Positions 52,143-61,500 of a stretch of DNA of 64,000 nt are shown piece after piece; positions within the stretch are counted from its first letter, which is position 1, and every line of letters begins with the position of its first letter. The DNA is from Bryobacterales bacterium (lineage in GTDB: Bacteria > Acidobacteriota > Terriglobia > Bryobacterales > Bryobacteraceae). The notes beneath the pieces are model-generated. The model had not been told where the DNA came from. It worked only from the letters and a program-made list of their open reading frames with translations, and ran no database searches. The position numbers and the translations under genes were made by a program. The stretch is taken from contig JADJOP010000004.1 of the NCBI GenBank assembly GCA_016713735.1, positions 248,001 to 312,000 of the forward strand, given 5' to 3'.

Positions 52143-52808
52143 CCAATGGACGAGGGGAGCTAACCGTGCTGAAAGTACGACCGGAGCGGAAGTAAGTGTG
52201 CTTGTGAGCCAGATTCTGGCGAGTGTGATAGGCGAGCGCCGCTTTCAGGCCGGAGAAGAGAGCGAGGTTCTCAATTCGCTGATTGCGGGAATCTCGACTG
52301 TGCTGCCAACGGAGTATGGTCCGACACCGCTTGGTGGACACAGTGGCCTTCGAGACGGGTCGCCAGCCAGGCTTGGTGCAAGAGTGGGCAATGCTGTGTT
52401 GCCCAGCGTGAACGTGTCCAGTGTCGCAGAACTGACCAGCGGAGAAAGCCTGCCCTTGCCGTTGCCCGGAGTGACCGGGTTGTTGGGGGGCTATTGGGTA
52501 TCTTGCGAGGTAACTCGCCGGGGCAGGGCGGGGAGACATCGTTTGCCTCCCCTTTCGAATTTCCGGCGGTACGAGATACAAGTCTGGCAATGGGGCCAGA
52601 CCGCCGAGCGGACAATGAACTGGATTACCGATATGACGGTCAGCCACGGCGAATTCTAGGTAGTGAGCCCACGGAACGACGAGTTGAGATTCACATTCAA
52701 GCCCTTGATGCGCGATCGATTCTAGACCGGAAGGAAGAACTGGCTGAAGCGGTGCGCCAAGCAATGTCCTCGGCGGGCGCTGGACAAGATGCCCTCCTGG
52801 GCTACTGA
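52129..52808 (+). pseudogene. Short tail tape-measure-like protein, frameshift
   Basis: Frames 52129-52490 and 52485-52808 join if one G is added to the run of six G at 52485-52490, giving about 226 residues: a helical N-terminus (EVSVLVSQILASVIGERRFQ), a glycine/leucine-rich middle (LPGVTGLLGG then LLGILRGNSPGQGG) and a helical C-terminus (RRVEIHIQALDARSILDRKE). Position before the distal tail genes and composition suit a tape measure. The length is far below that of normal siphophages but close to that of the RcGTA tape measure. Confidence 0.6.
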
Positions 52809-52819
52809 GAGAGAAACTA

Positions 52820-53179
52820 ATGAGCGTGCTACCGGAATTAGTGAATGGCGCGTTGGTTCAGGTGCCGCTGCGGCGCGAGGAGCTAAGCGTCATGAAGCGC
52901 ATCGAGTACTGGGGCGGGGGCGTACAACTGCTAACTACTCGCCGCAGGGCTGGGGCAGCATGGTTGCTTCGGTATACGGGTCTGAGCGAAGGTGAAGCAT
53001 CCCGCCTGTTGCAGTTCTGCGAAGCTCGGGCGGAGGATGGCGAGTATTTGGAGTTCACCGATCCCATCACAGGAACCGTTTATGAGCAATGTGAGATTGA
53101 CTTCCCCTCGCTTAGCGTTGTCAGCGACCGGAGGCCTGGCTATGAGGTGAGGTTCAGACTATACGCGGCATCGGAGTAA
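52820..53179 (+). CDS. Minor tail protein (gpM-like position)
   Basis: A 119-residue strand-rich protein (PELVNGALVQVPLRREELSV, GAAWLLRYTGLSEGEASRLL, VRFRLYAASE). It contains a motif also found in the next gene (LRYTGLSEGEASRLLQF versus LKYVGLTEEELGRLRQL), so the two are related. It is likely part of the distal tail. Start is ATG 52820. Confidence 0.75.
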   Translation: MSVLPELVNGALVQVPLRREELSVMKRIEYWGGGVQLLTTRRRAGAAWLLRYTGLSEGEASRLLQFCEARAEDGEYLEFTDPITGTVYEQCEIDFPSLSVVSDRRPGYEVRFRLYAASE

Positions 53180-53183
53180 GCAT

Positions 53184-53966
53184 ATGCTATTTCCTCAAAT
53201 TCGCACTCACGGGGTACTGCAAGATGGCGCCACGCGCAGAATGGAGCTTTTGCGAAGCGCGAATCGCCTACATAATGGTACGCGTGTTCAAGGGGCGGTG
53301 ATCAAGCCCCTCACCCGGTCGTGGCGACTTAAATACGTAGGATTGACCGAGGAAGAGTTGGGTCGGTTGCGGCAACTGATCCCGGAAAGCAGAGGTTTGG
53401 CGGGCGGATTCACGTTTATCGATCCCTGGTCCAACATGCTCGGATACTCGGAAGACCTCGGGGCAGAAGCTTGGCAGTCAAGTGCGCTCGGCGAGGTGGT
53501 GAGGGTGAATCCTGGCGAACCGGGAGATGCGATCCACTCAATTCGGAGCCTATCGCTGGCGGCAGAGGGAATTGAGCAGGTGGTCTTGCTGGGTGGTGTC
53601 GGTGTGTTCTGTTTCAGTTGCGAAGTTCGCTCAGATGCTTCGGCTGCGGGGCGGATAGCGCTCCAGGGTGCATCCCAAATTGCTCAGACCAATTTCATGA
53701 CGGGGCCGGCATGGCGGTTGGTTAGAGTCGTGGGGGAGTTCTCGCAACCGATTGACGAACTGCGCGCCGTGATTGAGGTGGGGCCGGGGGAGTCGTTGCT
53801 AGTACGTGGAGTCGAGTTGGACTATCAAGCAACGCCATCCCCTTACAAGCCCAGCTATGGGGCAGGCGGAGTCTACTTGGGTGCGAGAATCGTCGAGGAG
53901 GAATATGTGCAAACACTGCGTGGGCAGGGGTGGTTTGACTGTGATCTCGAAGTAAAGACAGACTAA
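53184..53966 (+). CDS. Distal tail protein candidate (DUF2460-like)
   Basis: A 260-residue protein. The N-terminal third (RVQGAVIKPLTRSWRLKYVG and GLAGGFTFIDPWSNMLGYSE) resembles the DUF2460-type minor tail proteins of phages and GTAs, with an inserted carbohydrate-binding-like sandwich at about 95-215. The C-terminus returns to the same fold (VQTLRGQGWFDCDLEVKTD). It starts 4 bases after the previous stop. Confidence 0.75.
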   Translation: MLFPQIRTHGVLQDGATRRMELLRSANRLHNGTRVQGAVIKPLTRSWRLKYVGLTEEELGRLRQLIPESRGLAGGFTFIDPWSNMLGYSEDLGAEAWQSSALGEVVRVNPGEPGDAIHSIRSLSLAAEGIEQVVLLGGVGVFCFSCEVRSDASAAGRIALQGASQIAQTNFMTGPAWRLVRVVGEFSQPIDELRAVIEVGPGESLLVRGVELDYQATPSPYKPSYGAGGVYLGARIVEEEYVQTLRGQGWFDCDLEVKTD

Positions 53967-53988
53967 GAGAGACAAAGGAGACTATGTC

Positions 53989-56900
53989 GTGCAAGACATT
54001 AGTGTTGTGAAGGAACTGCGTTCTCCAGGAGCACCCCTGTTCCTGTTTGAGTGTGTCCTGCCCAGCGGAGTAGAGTTCTACTGGTCGACTCATGCGCCCG
54101 TGGTGGAGGGGCGTACATACGAAGCGCGTGTCTTGTCACATAGCCCGATTGAGTATCGCTGCGGGGGCGGGGACGGCTCTCCGTATGTACCGACAGTCCA
54201 GATCTCGCTTGCGAACGCTGATGACGCATTGTCGGCGCTCCTGACCAGCCAACAGTGGAAGGGGGCACGACTCAATGTACGATTTGTCGTATATGACCTA
54301 GCGCAAGAAATACAGGCGAGCAACGCGGCAGAGATATTTGGCGGGATCGTCAGTTCCGCCGACGATTCTGATTACAAAACCATTCGATTGTCTGTCGCAA
54401 ATCGAGTGGGTGCAATTCGGGCGCAGATTCCCAGCAGGCGAATTCAACGCCGGTGCTGTTGGGTTTTCCCCCGGACGACCGAGGAGCGGGAACAGGCATC
54501 TGACGGTGAGGGTGGGGGGAGATACAGTCCATTTCACGGGTGTGGGTATTCTGCGGATGCTGTCGGTGGAGTAGGTAACCTTAGCGATGGACAGCCGTAT
54601 GTGGGCTGTGAATACACCAAAAGCTCTTGTGTGGAACGGGGCATGTTTGCCGCCGATGAGTTGGGGCGGCAAACAATGCGATTCAGCGGGTTTGAGTTTG
54701 TTCCGTTAAGTCGCACTGTGCGCGGGTATGGCGACCAGCGCAGGGAGGCGATTCCGATCGTTAGTCCGGAGGATTCCTCCGGAACGATAATTCCGATCAT
54801 TTATGGGACAGCGTGGACGGAAGGAACTATTGCCCTAGCACAGTCAGATGGGAACATGCTGCGTGCGGAGGCAGTCCTGTGTGAAGGGCCGATCGCGGGA
54901 GTGATCAAAGTAATCGTGAACGGTGTTGAGTTGCCGGCTGGAAATGCCGGCAGCGACCTGACAGGGACCGGTTGGTACAATGTAATTTCGTTGGGCGGCC
55001 GAAGTGGGGCATTTAATGAAGAGTTCTTCGGAGGCGATCCATCGGGCAGGGGCGATCCGATGGCGGGCCTGGCACGCATTTCACTAGCCCTTCCCGAGTC
55101 TGATGGCGGCGTGGGGCGACTTCGCCGGATTCAGGTTCTCGTGGAAGGCTCAATCCTGCCAGTATATCATCCAAACGGCGAATTTGCGGGTGACTCGTTT
55201 ACAAGCAACCCGGCGTGGGTACTGCTTGACCTGCTGCGGCGAAGTGGATATGGGCAGAACGAACTGAACATTGCGAGTTTTTCCGCGTGTGCGGCGATTT
55301 GTAGTGAAACGATCACTTCGATGGACAGACTGGGGCGCGTGTACGAAGATGTGCTTTCGGACTGCAATCTGCTGCTGAGGGAGTCGGCACCGGTGGGGGA
55401 GGTTCTTGGTGCCGTGCAGAGAGGGGCGGGCCTGCTCCTGCGTATTGGGCGTGAAGGTCGGATGGAATGTATCTACGAATCGACGATTGCCGTTCAACAA
55501 CCTCAAAAGCCGATTGGATCCAACTCATTCGAGTCAATCAATGGGGGGTGGCCAGCATATGAATTTTGCAATGGCACCGCCGGGTTCGGGGGGATAGCCC
55601 TTGGGGCCAGCAAAGAGCCGAGCCTTCGGATGTACTCAAAGCCTCACAACGAAGCGACCAATCGAATATCAGTAGACTTCGTCGACCCACACAATGAGTA
55701 TGTCAGTGACACGTTCACACTCACCGACGTCGACGACGTCATACAAGTCGGGCAGGAGGTGAGAAGTCGGCTGGTTACCGCTGGAGTGACGGGCGAGGCG
55801 CAAGCGCATGGGTTATGCCGGCGAATATTGGATCGACGGCTTCGTGGGAATTTGTTCGCGGAGTTCCAAAGTTCGATAAAAGCGATTCATCTTCGTCCCG
55901 GGGACCTGATCACCATTTCCCTTCCCGCGGCCGGGCTGACTCGGCAGTTGTTCCGCATTCTTACCGTGGCTCCTGGCCTGAATGGTGAGCGAGTGTCGAT
56001 CGCCGCGCAATTGCATGATGATGCCTGGTATGAAGCGACGGGTACGGTCATGGTTAATCCATTGACAACCCAGAATGCGATGGATGGTGGTGAGCCTAGA
56101 CCTCTGCTGGGCGATGAGAGTGATGGGGTGGGCGGATTCCGCCATAGTGTGGCCGAGGAGTTCGTGGAGTTGGCCGATGGAACGCAGTTGGCTCAACTGT
56201 CGCTCGGATTCACCGAGCCTAAGAGCGAGAAGGTAAGCCTTCACAGCCGGCCTGCAGTGGCGCGGGCCGCGGCGATTGTGCCTGGGGCAGGAAACTGGGC
56301 TGGTCATCAAATTTTGTACTATGCCATTAGCACAGTAGACGGGGCCGGGTATGAGTCCGTGGTTTCGAGTACAGCGAAGGCGGTGATTCCTCTTGGTGTG
56401 TCGGGGGCAGGAGTGCTGCTGACTGGAATTCGTCCTGGCAGTAGCGCTGTAACAATGAACGTCTACCGCGGGCCCGACCCGTGGCAACTTCGTCAGGTGG
56501 CCCAAGAGGTGCCGATCAGCGACCAGTTCAATGATTCCGGGTTGACGGCATCCCTGGTTGGGCCAGCAGATCTTAACTTCTTCAAAGCCGTAGCGGAATG
56601 GCGGGCCGAGTACCTTCCCCCCGTGGACGTGATTGCGGGAGGGCAAAGCGAGATATCGGTAGAGGCGGGGGCTTTATCGCCGGGCGCGCTTACTGGGAAG
56701 GTAGCACGGATTCAATCAGGAAAGGGAGCCGGTCAAGAGCGACTAATTAGCAATAACACCGAGTCCACGATGTCGCTCAAAGTGCCCTGGCAGATCGTTC
56801 CTGACAGCAGTGCCACGGTTTGCGTAGTTGAAAGTGGCTGGATCGCCGGCGGCAATTCAAGGACAAGTCCTTGTTTGTTGAGTTCACCGAGTCACGAGGG

Positions 56901-57918
56901 ATCTGCCATTCAGATCAGAGTGTATGGTGTCAACGGGCGAGGTGCTCAGTCGAGAAAGGATCTGGCTGCAATCACGCGACACGTGGTGGGAAATGGAGGA
57001 AGTGGCGCCATTGATACGGCGGTTGCACCGGCGCCCAGTTTCGGATTGACGGTACGCGAAGGAGGAAATCTCGTGGTTGGTGGGATCGGATTCCCCACGC
57101 TGGACAACACAACCTCGATTTCGTCCGGCGTGTTGCAGGTTTTCTACATTAACGAGATCAGCGATGGTGTGGTTGGAGAACTTGGGGTGTCGATAGGCTC
57201 CGCAGAAGCGATTCTAACATGGGCTGTGCCAACGAGTGTTGCTGCGGGAACAGCGATGGTAGTTGGCGGAGAGATTGTCCGGTGTACTCAAGCAACACAC
57301 CTGCAAATCACGTGCCCGATTGAACGGGGGATTCTCGGCGGTTCGGCTGAGGCGCATGCGGTCGGGACACCAGTGATCGCACTTGAGCAATTGACACATA
57401 CATTCGCGATTCCGCGGGGGTTCTTTGGGAGCGTGGGCAGTGGTGACCTGGAGCATTCTTTTCCTTTGAGCAATTCGCGGGTAGCCGCCGCGAGTCTGTC
57501 ATTCCTTAACCGGAAGGGGTTCTCTGAGGCCGGGATGGTGAATCTGACGCAATTGTCGGGATACGGATTGCGCGTGTTGCAGGGAGGGCAGATCATGCTG
57601 CAGGTGAGCGGCTTCCTGACCATCCAAACCTCTGCAGCGCCTCCCGTCGTCGTTGAGCAAGCGCGAGGAATCCGTGAAGTGTTCGCGGTGGTTGACGAAG
57701 GCCCAGTGGGCGTTCCTTTGGTGGTCCGGTTACGCAGAAATGGTGAAGAGCTATGCCAACTGACGGTCCCGCCACAGAGTAATGTATCGAATATCGTGGA
57801 CGGGCTGGGGTTGCCGGCGCTCGGCGCAATGGATCGGATATCGCTTGACATCGTGGCTTTGGGAGTAGGGGAAGGGACGTTCCCAGGAAGAAACCTGACA
57901 GTATCGGTCAGGTTGTAG
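53989..57918 (+). CDS. Tail hub/tip protein (gpL-like hub fused to gpJ-like tip)
   Basis: A 1309-residue protein from GTG 53989, after AAGGAG. The N-terminal 230 residues are a hub domain with cysteines at 156, 157, 185, 207 and 214; the spacing 185-207-214 is like the Fe-S cysteines of lambda gpL. Residues about 260-690 contain gpJ-like tip segments (IIPIIYGTAWTEGTIALAQS, NPAWVLLDLLRRSGYG, RPGDLITISLPAAGLTRQLF). The C-terminal half has fibronectin-like strands and a beta-rich fibre region. It should form the tail tip and host-contact parts. Confidence 0.85.
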   Translation: MQDISVVKELRSPGAPLFLFECVLPSGVEFYWSTHAPVVEGRTYEARVLSHSPIEYRCGGGDGSPYVPTVQISLANADDALSALLTSQQWKGARLNVRFVVYDLAQEIQASNAAEIFGGIVSSADDSDYKTIRLSVANRVGAIRAQIPSRRIQRRCCWVFPRTTEEREQASDGEGGGRYSPFHGCGYSADAVGGVGNLSDGQPYVGCEYTKSSCVERGMFAADELGRQTMRFSGFEFVPLSRTVRGYGDQRREAIPIVSPEDSSGTIIPIIYGTAWTEGTIALAQSDGNMLRAEAVLCEGPIAGVIKVIVNGVELPAGNAGSDLTGTGWYNVISLGGRSGAFNEEFFGGDPSGRGDPMAGLARISLALPESDGGVGRLRRIQVLVEGSILPVYHPNGEFAGDSFTSNPAWVLLDLLRRSGYGQNELNIASFSACAAICSETITSMDRLGRVYEDVLSDCNLLLRESAPVGEVLGAVQRGAGLLLRIGREGRMECIYESTIAVQQPQKPIGSNSFESINGGWPAYEFCNGTAGFGGIALGASKEPSLRMYSKPHNEATNRISVDFVDPHNEYVSDTFTLTDVDDVIQVGQEVRSRLVTAGVTGEAQAHGLCRRILDRRLRGNLFAEFQSSIKAIHLRPGDLITISLPAAGLTRQLFRILTVAPGLNGERVSIAAQLHDDAWYEATGTVMVNPLTTQNAMDGGEPRPLLGDESDGVGGFRHSVAEEFVELADGTQLAQLSLGFTEPKSEKVSLHSRPAVARAAAIVPGAGNWAGHQILYYAISTVDGAGYESVVSSTAKAVIPLGVSGAGVLLTGIRPGSSAVTMNVYRGPDPWQLRQVAQEVPISDQFNDSGLTASLVGPADLNFFKAVAEWRAEYLPPVDVIAGGQSEISVEAGALSPGALTGKVARIQSGKGAGQERLISNNTESTMSLKVPWQIVPDSSATVCVVESGWIAGGNSRTSPCLLSSPSHEGSAIQIRVYGVNGRGAQSRKDLAAITRHVVGNGGSGAIDTAVAPAPSFGLTVREGGNLVVGGIGFPTLDNTTSISSGVLQVFYINEISDGVVGELGVSIGSAEAILTWAVPTSVAAGTAMVVGGEIVRCTQATHLQITCPIERGILGGSAEAHAVGTPVIALEQLTHTFAIPRGFFGSVGSGDLEHSFPLSNSRVAAASLSFLNRKGFSEAGMVNLTQLSGYGLRVLQGGQIMLQVSGFLTIQTSAAPPVVVEQARGIREVFAVVDEGPVGVPLVVRLRRNGEELCQLTVPPQSNVSNIVDGLGLPALGAMDRISLDIVALGVGEGTFPGRNLTVSVRL

Positions 57919-57926
57919 GAGGAGCG

Positions 57927-60664
57927 ATGAACGAACGACTCTATAAGTTGAGTCCGCATCGTGACCTGCAGGTGTATTTCGAACGACCCTCGGCGATCGC
58001 TGCGATCAGCGGAAGTTCGGAGAACGGTTTCACCGTGTCGGGCACATGGCGTCAGCAATTTGACTGGGCCGTGGTGGAATGGAACCGGCACAATGTGATT
58101 GAGCCACATTTCATGAGATCGCTGCCCGACGGGGATTTGAGCGGCCTGACACTTAGCTATGAAGAATGCCGCCAAAACTGCATCGCCCTCGATTCGGACC
58201 TGTATCCTACAGTGGACTGGCATGTATTGCGCATCTGGACGCGAGATGGTTCCACTGAGGAGTTCTACAAAGTTGCGCTGCGGCCGCTGGCGGTGCCCGT
58301 GGAAGGCGGGTACCACTGCCCTACGCTGATTTTGGAGTTGTCGGGCACTGTTACTGCTGGGGATTACGTCGGCGTATCTCTTCTTGATGAGCACTACACG
58401 CACGCCGTGCAGGCCGGTGATACGATCGAGTCTATCGTCGCGGCGGTAAGCTCGATTGTGAATACGTTTTCGGCGTATGCCTCTGCCAGCGCGAACCAGA
58501 GAGGCTTGACGCTCACTTATCACGGTGCTGGTAGTACCGTGGCGAATAGCACGGTGGGAGCCAACGGCAATCGTGTGGGTGCGTACGGGTTCGTCTCAGG
58601 CGCAAGGACTGAGGTGTGGTTAGTGGGCAGCGGGCGGTTCTCCGGGGGCATCTCTCCGACGAAATGGCGGGTTACAATTCCTTTCGGCAATCTAACCGCG
58701 CTAGACGGGCGAGTGGTGCCCACTCAACATGTACGGAAAATGCGGTGGACATATGCCGCTGAGTTTCAAGTTGGGGAGTATGCGCGAAGCGAGTTTGGCG
58801 TTACGGTTTCCAACTGGACCGTTAGCGGGACCGCGCGAAGCTATTCGGTTACGGGAGTGCAGGGCCAACGGCTTGAGGATGAGGAGCCGCTGTGGCGGTA
58901 TTCGGGTGCGTGGCAGAGCGCCATCGGCAACTTCTCGGGGGGGACCATCCGGTATAGTACGGTGGCCGGCGCAAAAGCGACGATTGGGTATCAGATGGAT
59001 GAAACTCACGAGATAGCGGTGGGCACCCGATATGCCTACAATGCCGCCGTGTGTCAGGTGTGGTTGAACGGGATCCCCGTTCACACGGAGAATCTGGCGA
59101 TTGCCGGAGAAGACCAGTTGTGCAGGATCATGCTTGGAGTCCAGGCGGCCGGTGCGTATGAGGTTGAAGTGCGCCACGCTGGGCCGGAAGGGTCCTATCT
59201 CTATGTCGATTTTCTAGAGTTATTCGCAAGGCGCGAGGAGTTGGATGGATTTCCTGTCGATTCGACGGTCAATCTAGCCACGGATTGGGACACTGACCAT
59301 TCGCTGGCCATACCCGCGGAGAGGACCGCGTGGTTGATTCATCATCTTGGATTTCACGGGCGGGTCAATCACTATGTGGGAGCGCTTTGGTTTTATGAGC
59401 TAGTGCGGATGGGGCATTCGTATGCCTCCGCTACGATTGAGTTCGTGGGTACGCCGGTATTCAGCCAAGTTACCTCGGTCACCATCGGGCGCGACGGATA
59501 TCCCGAAAGCAGCGACCTGGTAGCCGTCCATCTGAATCGAATTGGAGACACGGCCGAGTCAATTTGCAAAGCGTTTGAGCTGGAGCTCAATCGAGGCTAC
59601 ATGGCAGTCCGGGCCGAGGCAACAGGCACTTTGCTTGTATTGTATTCGCGAAGTATGGGGTCAGACGGGAACGCCCTTCGCGTGAGTGCCAGTCCCGCAA
59701 GCGGTGTATTCCAGGCTGTTTGCTCCGGTGACCACTTTGAGGGTGGCACGGATGGGCAATGGCGAACGGACCTTATTTCGCTTCCCCGGATCAACCGGGC
59801 TTGTCGGGATTGGTCGAGGGCCTTCTACCGACGCATGAAGGAGTATGGGTGCGAGATGACGGCCGCGTTTAGCTTGGAATTGCAGCACGGCGACGACAGC
59901 CTCGCGGCGGGAATTGCTCAGCGCTATCCGAACGGACAGGCTGTGTGGCTCAACACCCCGCTCTGCAGACCAACTTTTCGCCCCAATCCTATCAGTATTG
60001 GAAGGACGTCCATTTGGGAATGGCGGAACTGATGCACGTCGAAGGGATTACTCCGTACTTACAGTTCGGCGAAGTTCAGTGGTGGTACTTTCCTCTTGCC
60101 GGCGTCGGGATGACGTTCTACGATGAGTACTCAAAGGCTCAGTTCTTTTCGCAGTATGGTCGTCCACTGGCGACGATTGAGAGCCACGAAGTGGACCCTG
60201 CTCCCTATGTGCAGGAGGTAGGGTTCCTGTCGCAGCTAATCGGCGACTTCACCGATAGCATTATGACCTATGTGCGGGCGAGCTATCCTCAGGCCCGATT
60301 TGAGGTGCTTTATCCCACTGACGTGAATGAAACACCGCTCAACGCTCTTGTAAATTACCCGTCATCCTCTTGGACGCCGGGCGCGTTGGACTGCTTGAAG
60401 ACGGAGAGTTTCACGTATACGTTCATCAAGAACGCCGACCTCGCGCGAATCACTGTTGAGTATGGAGCGACTCGCGGGTTTCCATCCTCCAAGCGGGCCT
60501 TCCTGTGCGGCATCGGAGATTCCCGGTCGTTTTGGAAGGGCGAAGTTGCGCTGGCAAAGTCGCAGCAGGTGGAGTCGGTGACATTGTTCGCCTTGGACCA
60601 GTACTGCCTGATCGGGTACTCTACGCCGCCCGCCTTTTCGAGCGGCCGAGGCAGCCAAGTGTAG
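57927..60664 (+). pseudogene. Large tail protein with glycosidase-like TIM barrel, frameshift
   Basis: Two frames, 57927-59959 and 59945-60664, join when one C is added to CCCC at 59956-59959, giving about 911 residues. Modules at nt 58330-58660 and 59465-59760 (HAVQAGDTIESIVAAVSSIV, VAVHLNRIGDTAESICKAFE) repeat a motif also present in the protein at 34421. The C-terminal part is a TIM-barrel with DWSRAFYRRMKEYGCEMTAA and YLQFGEVQWWYFP, whose Glu could be catalytic. TIM-barrel tail proteins occur in GTAs and some phages. It is the last gene of the cluster. Confidence 0.7.
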
Positions 60665-60708
60665 GGTGCTGGCGCAAGGCGCTGTATGGTATCCTCTGTT
60701 GATACACC

Positions 60709-61227
60709 ATGTTGGCTTCCTTTGGCTCAGCCCACCCCAGGATAGGCGCGGCTTGTTTTATCCACCAGAGCTCGCAAGTAATCGGCGACGTCGAAGTGGC
60801 GGCTTACTCCAGCGTCTGGTGTAACGCCGTAGTCCGCGGCGATGTGAATTCCATTCGCATTGGTTTGTCCACTAACATTCAGGATAACTGTGTGTTGCAT
60901 GTGGAAAGTGAAATCCACTCTTTGACAATCGGCAATTATGTGACAGTGGGGCATGGCGCCATTCTGCACGGGTGCACGATAGGAGACCACTGTGTCATCG
61001 GGATTGGCGCGATTGTGCTGAACGGTGCGACAGTGGGGGAGGGTTCGGTGATTGCCGCTGGATCTTTGGTTCCGGAGGGAATGCAGATCCCCGCGAGGAG
61101 CATGGTAATGGGGTTGCCGGGCAAGGTGCGGCGCGAGGTAAGCCCTGAGGAGGTGGCGCGGTTTCGCTCGAACGCAGAACATTACGTTGAACTTGCCCGT
61201 ATGTATCTGGAACAGGCAGCGAGATGA
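60709..61227 (+). CDS. Gamma-class carbonic anhydrase-like protein
   Basis: A 172-residue left-handed beta-helix protein. Hexapeptide repeats run from about 25 to 140 (VIGDVEVAAYSSVWCNAVVR, IGNYVTVGHGAILHGCTIGD). The metal-ligand histidines appear in LHVESEIH and GHGAILHG. It overlaps hisS by four bases. The fold is also used by acyltransferases (CaiE/PaaY). An imperfect inverted repeat lies just before the start, 45 bases after the tail cluster ends. Confidence 0.9.
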   Translation: MLASFGSAHPRIGAACFIHQSSQVIGDVEVAAYSSVWCNAVVRGDVNSIRIGLSTNIQDNCVLHVESEIHSLTIGNYVTVGHGAILHGCTIGDHCVIGIGAIVLNGATVGEGSVIAAGSLVPEGMQIPARSMVMGLPGKVRREVSPEEVARFRSNAEHYVELARMYLEQAAR

Positions 61228-61500
61228 TCAAAGCAATTAAAGGTACACGAGACATACTGCCACCGGCGGGCGCGCGCTGGGCTGCCGTTGAGAATGAGGT
61301 GCGCGATGTCTTCCGTGTATATCACTACGGTGAGATCCGTACTCCGATCTTCGAGGTATCGGAGCTTTTTTCCCGCAGCGTTGGTGAGGAGACCGACATC
61401 GTCTCGAAAGAGATGTATACGTTCCTCGACCGAGACGGCGAATCCATCACGCTGCGGCCCGAGAACACCGCTTCGGTGATGCGTGCTTATCTGGAGCACC
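61200..61500. other. Reversal of strand GC skew (candidate replication terminus zone)
   Basis: To the left, the plus strand is strongly G-rich; to the right, C-rich, though hisS and aspS are on the same strand as the genes before them. Sample counts in one 60-base row: 22861-22920 has 31 G and 12 C; 63361-63420 has 13 G and 29 C. A G-to-C change along the strand is what a terminus gives. No dif sequence could be identified by eye. Confidence 0.6.

Noticed and set aside
60680..60720. Imperfect inverted repeat ATGGTATC ... GATACACCAT as a dif site
   Set aside because: The spacing and half-sites do not match the known XerC/XerD pattern, and the arms need a bulge to pair.
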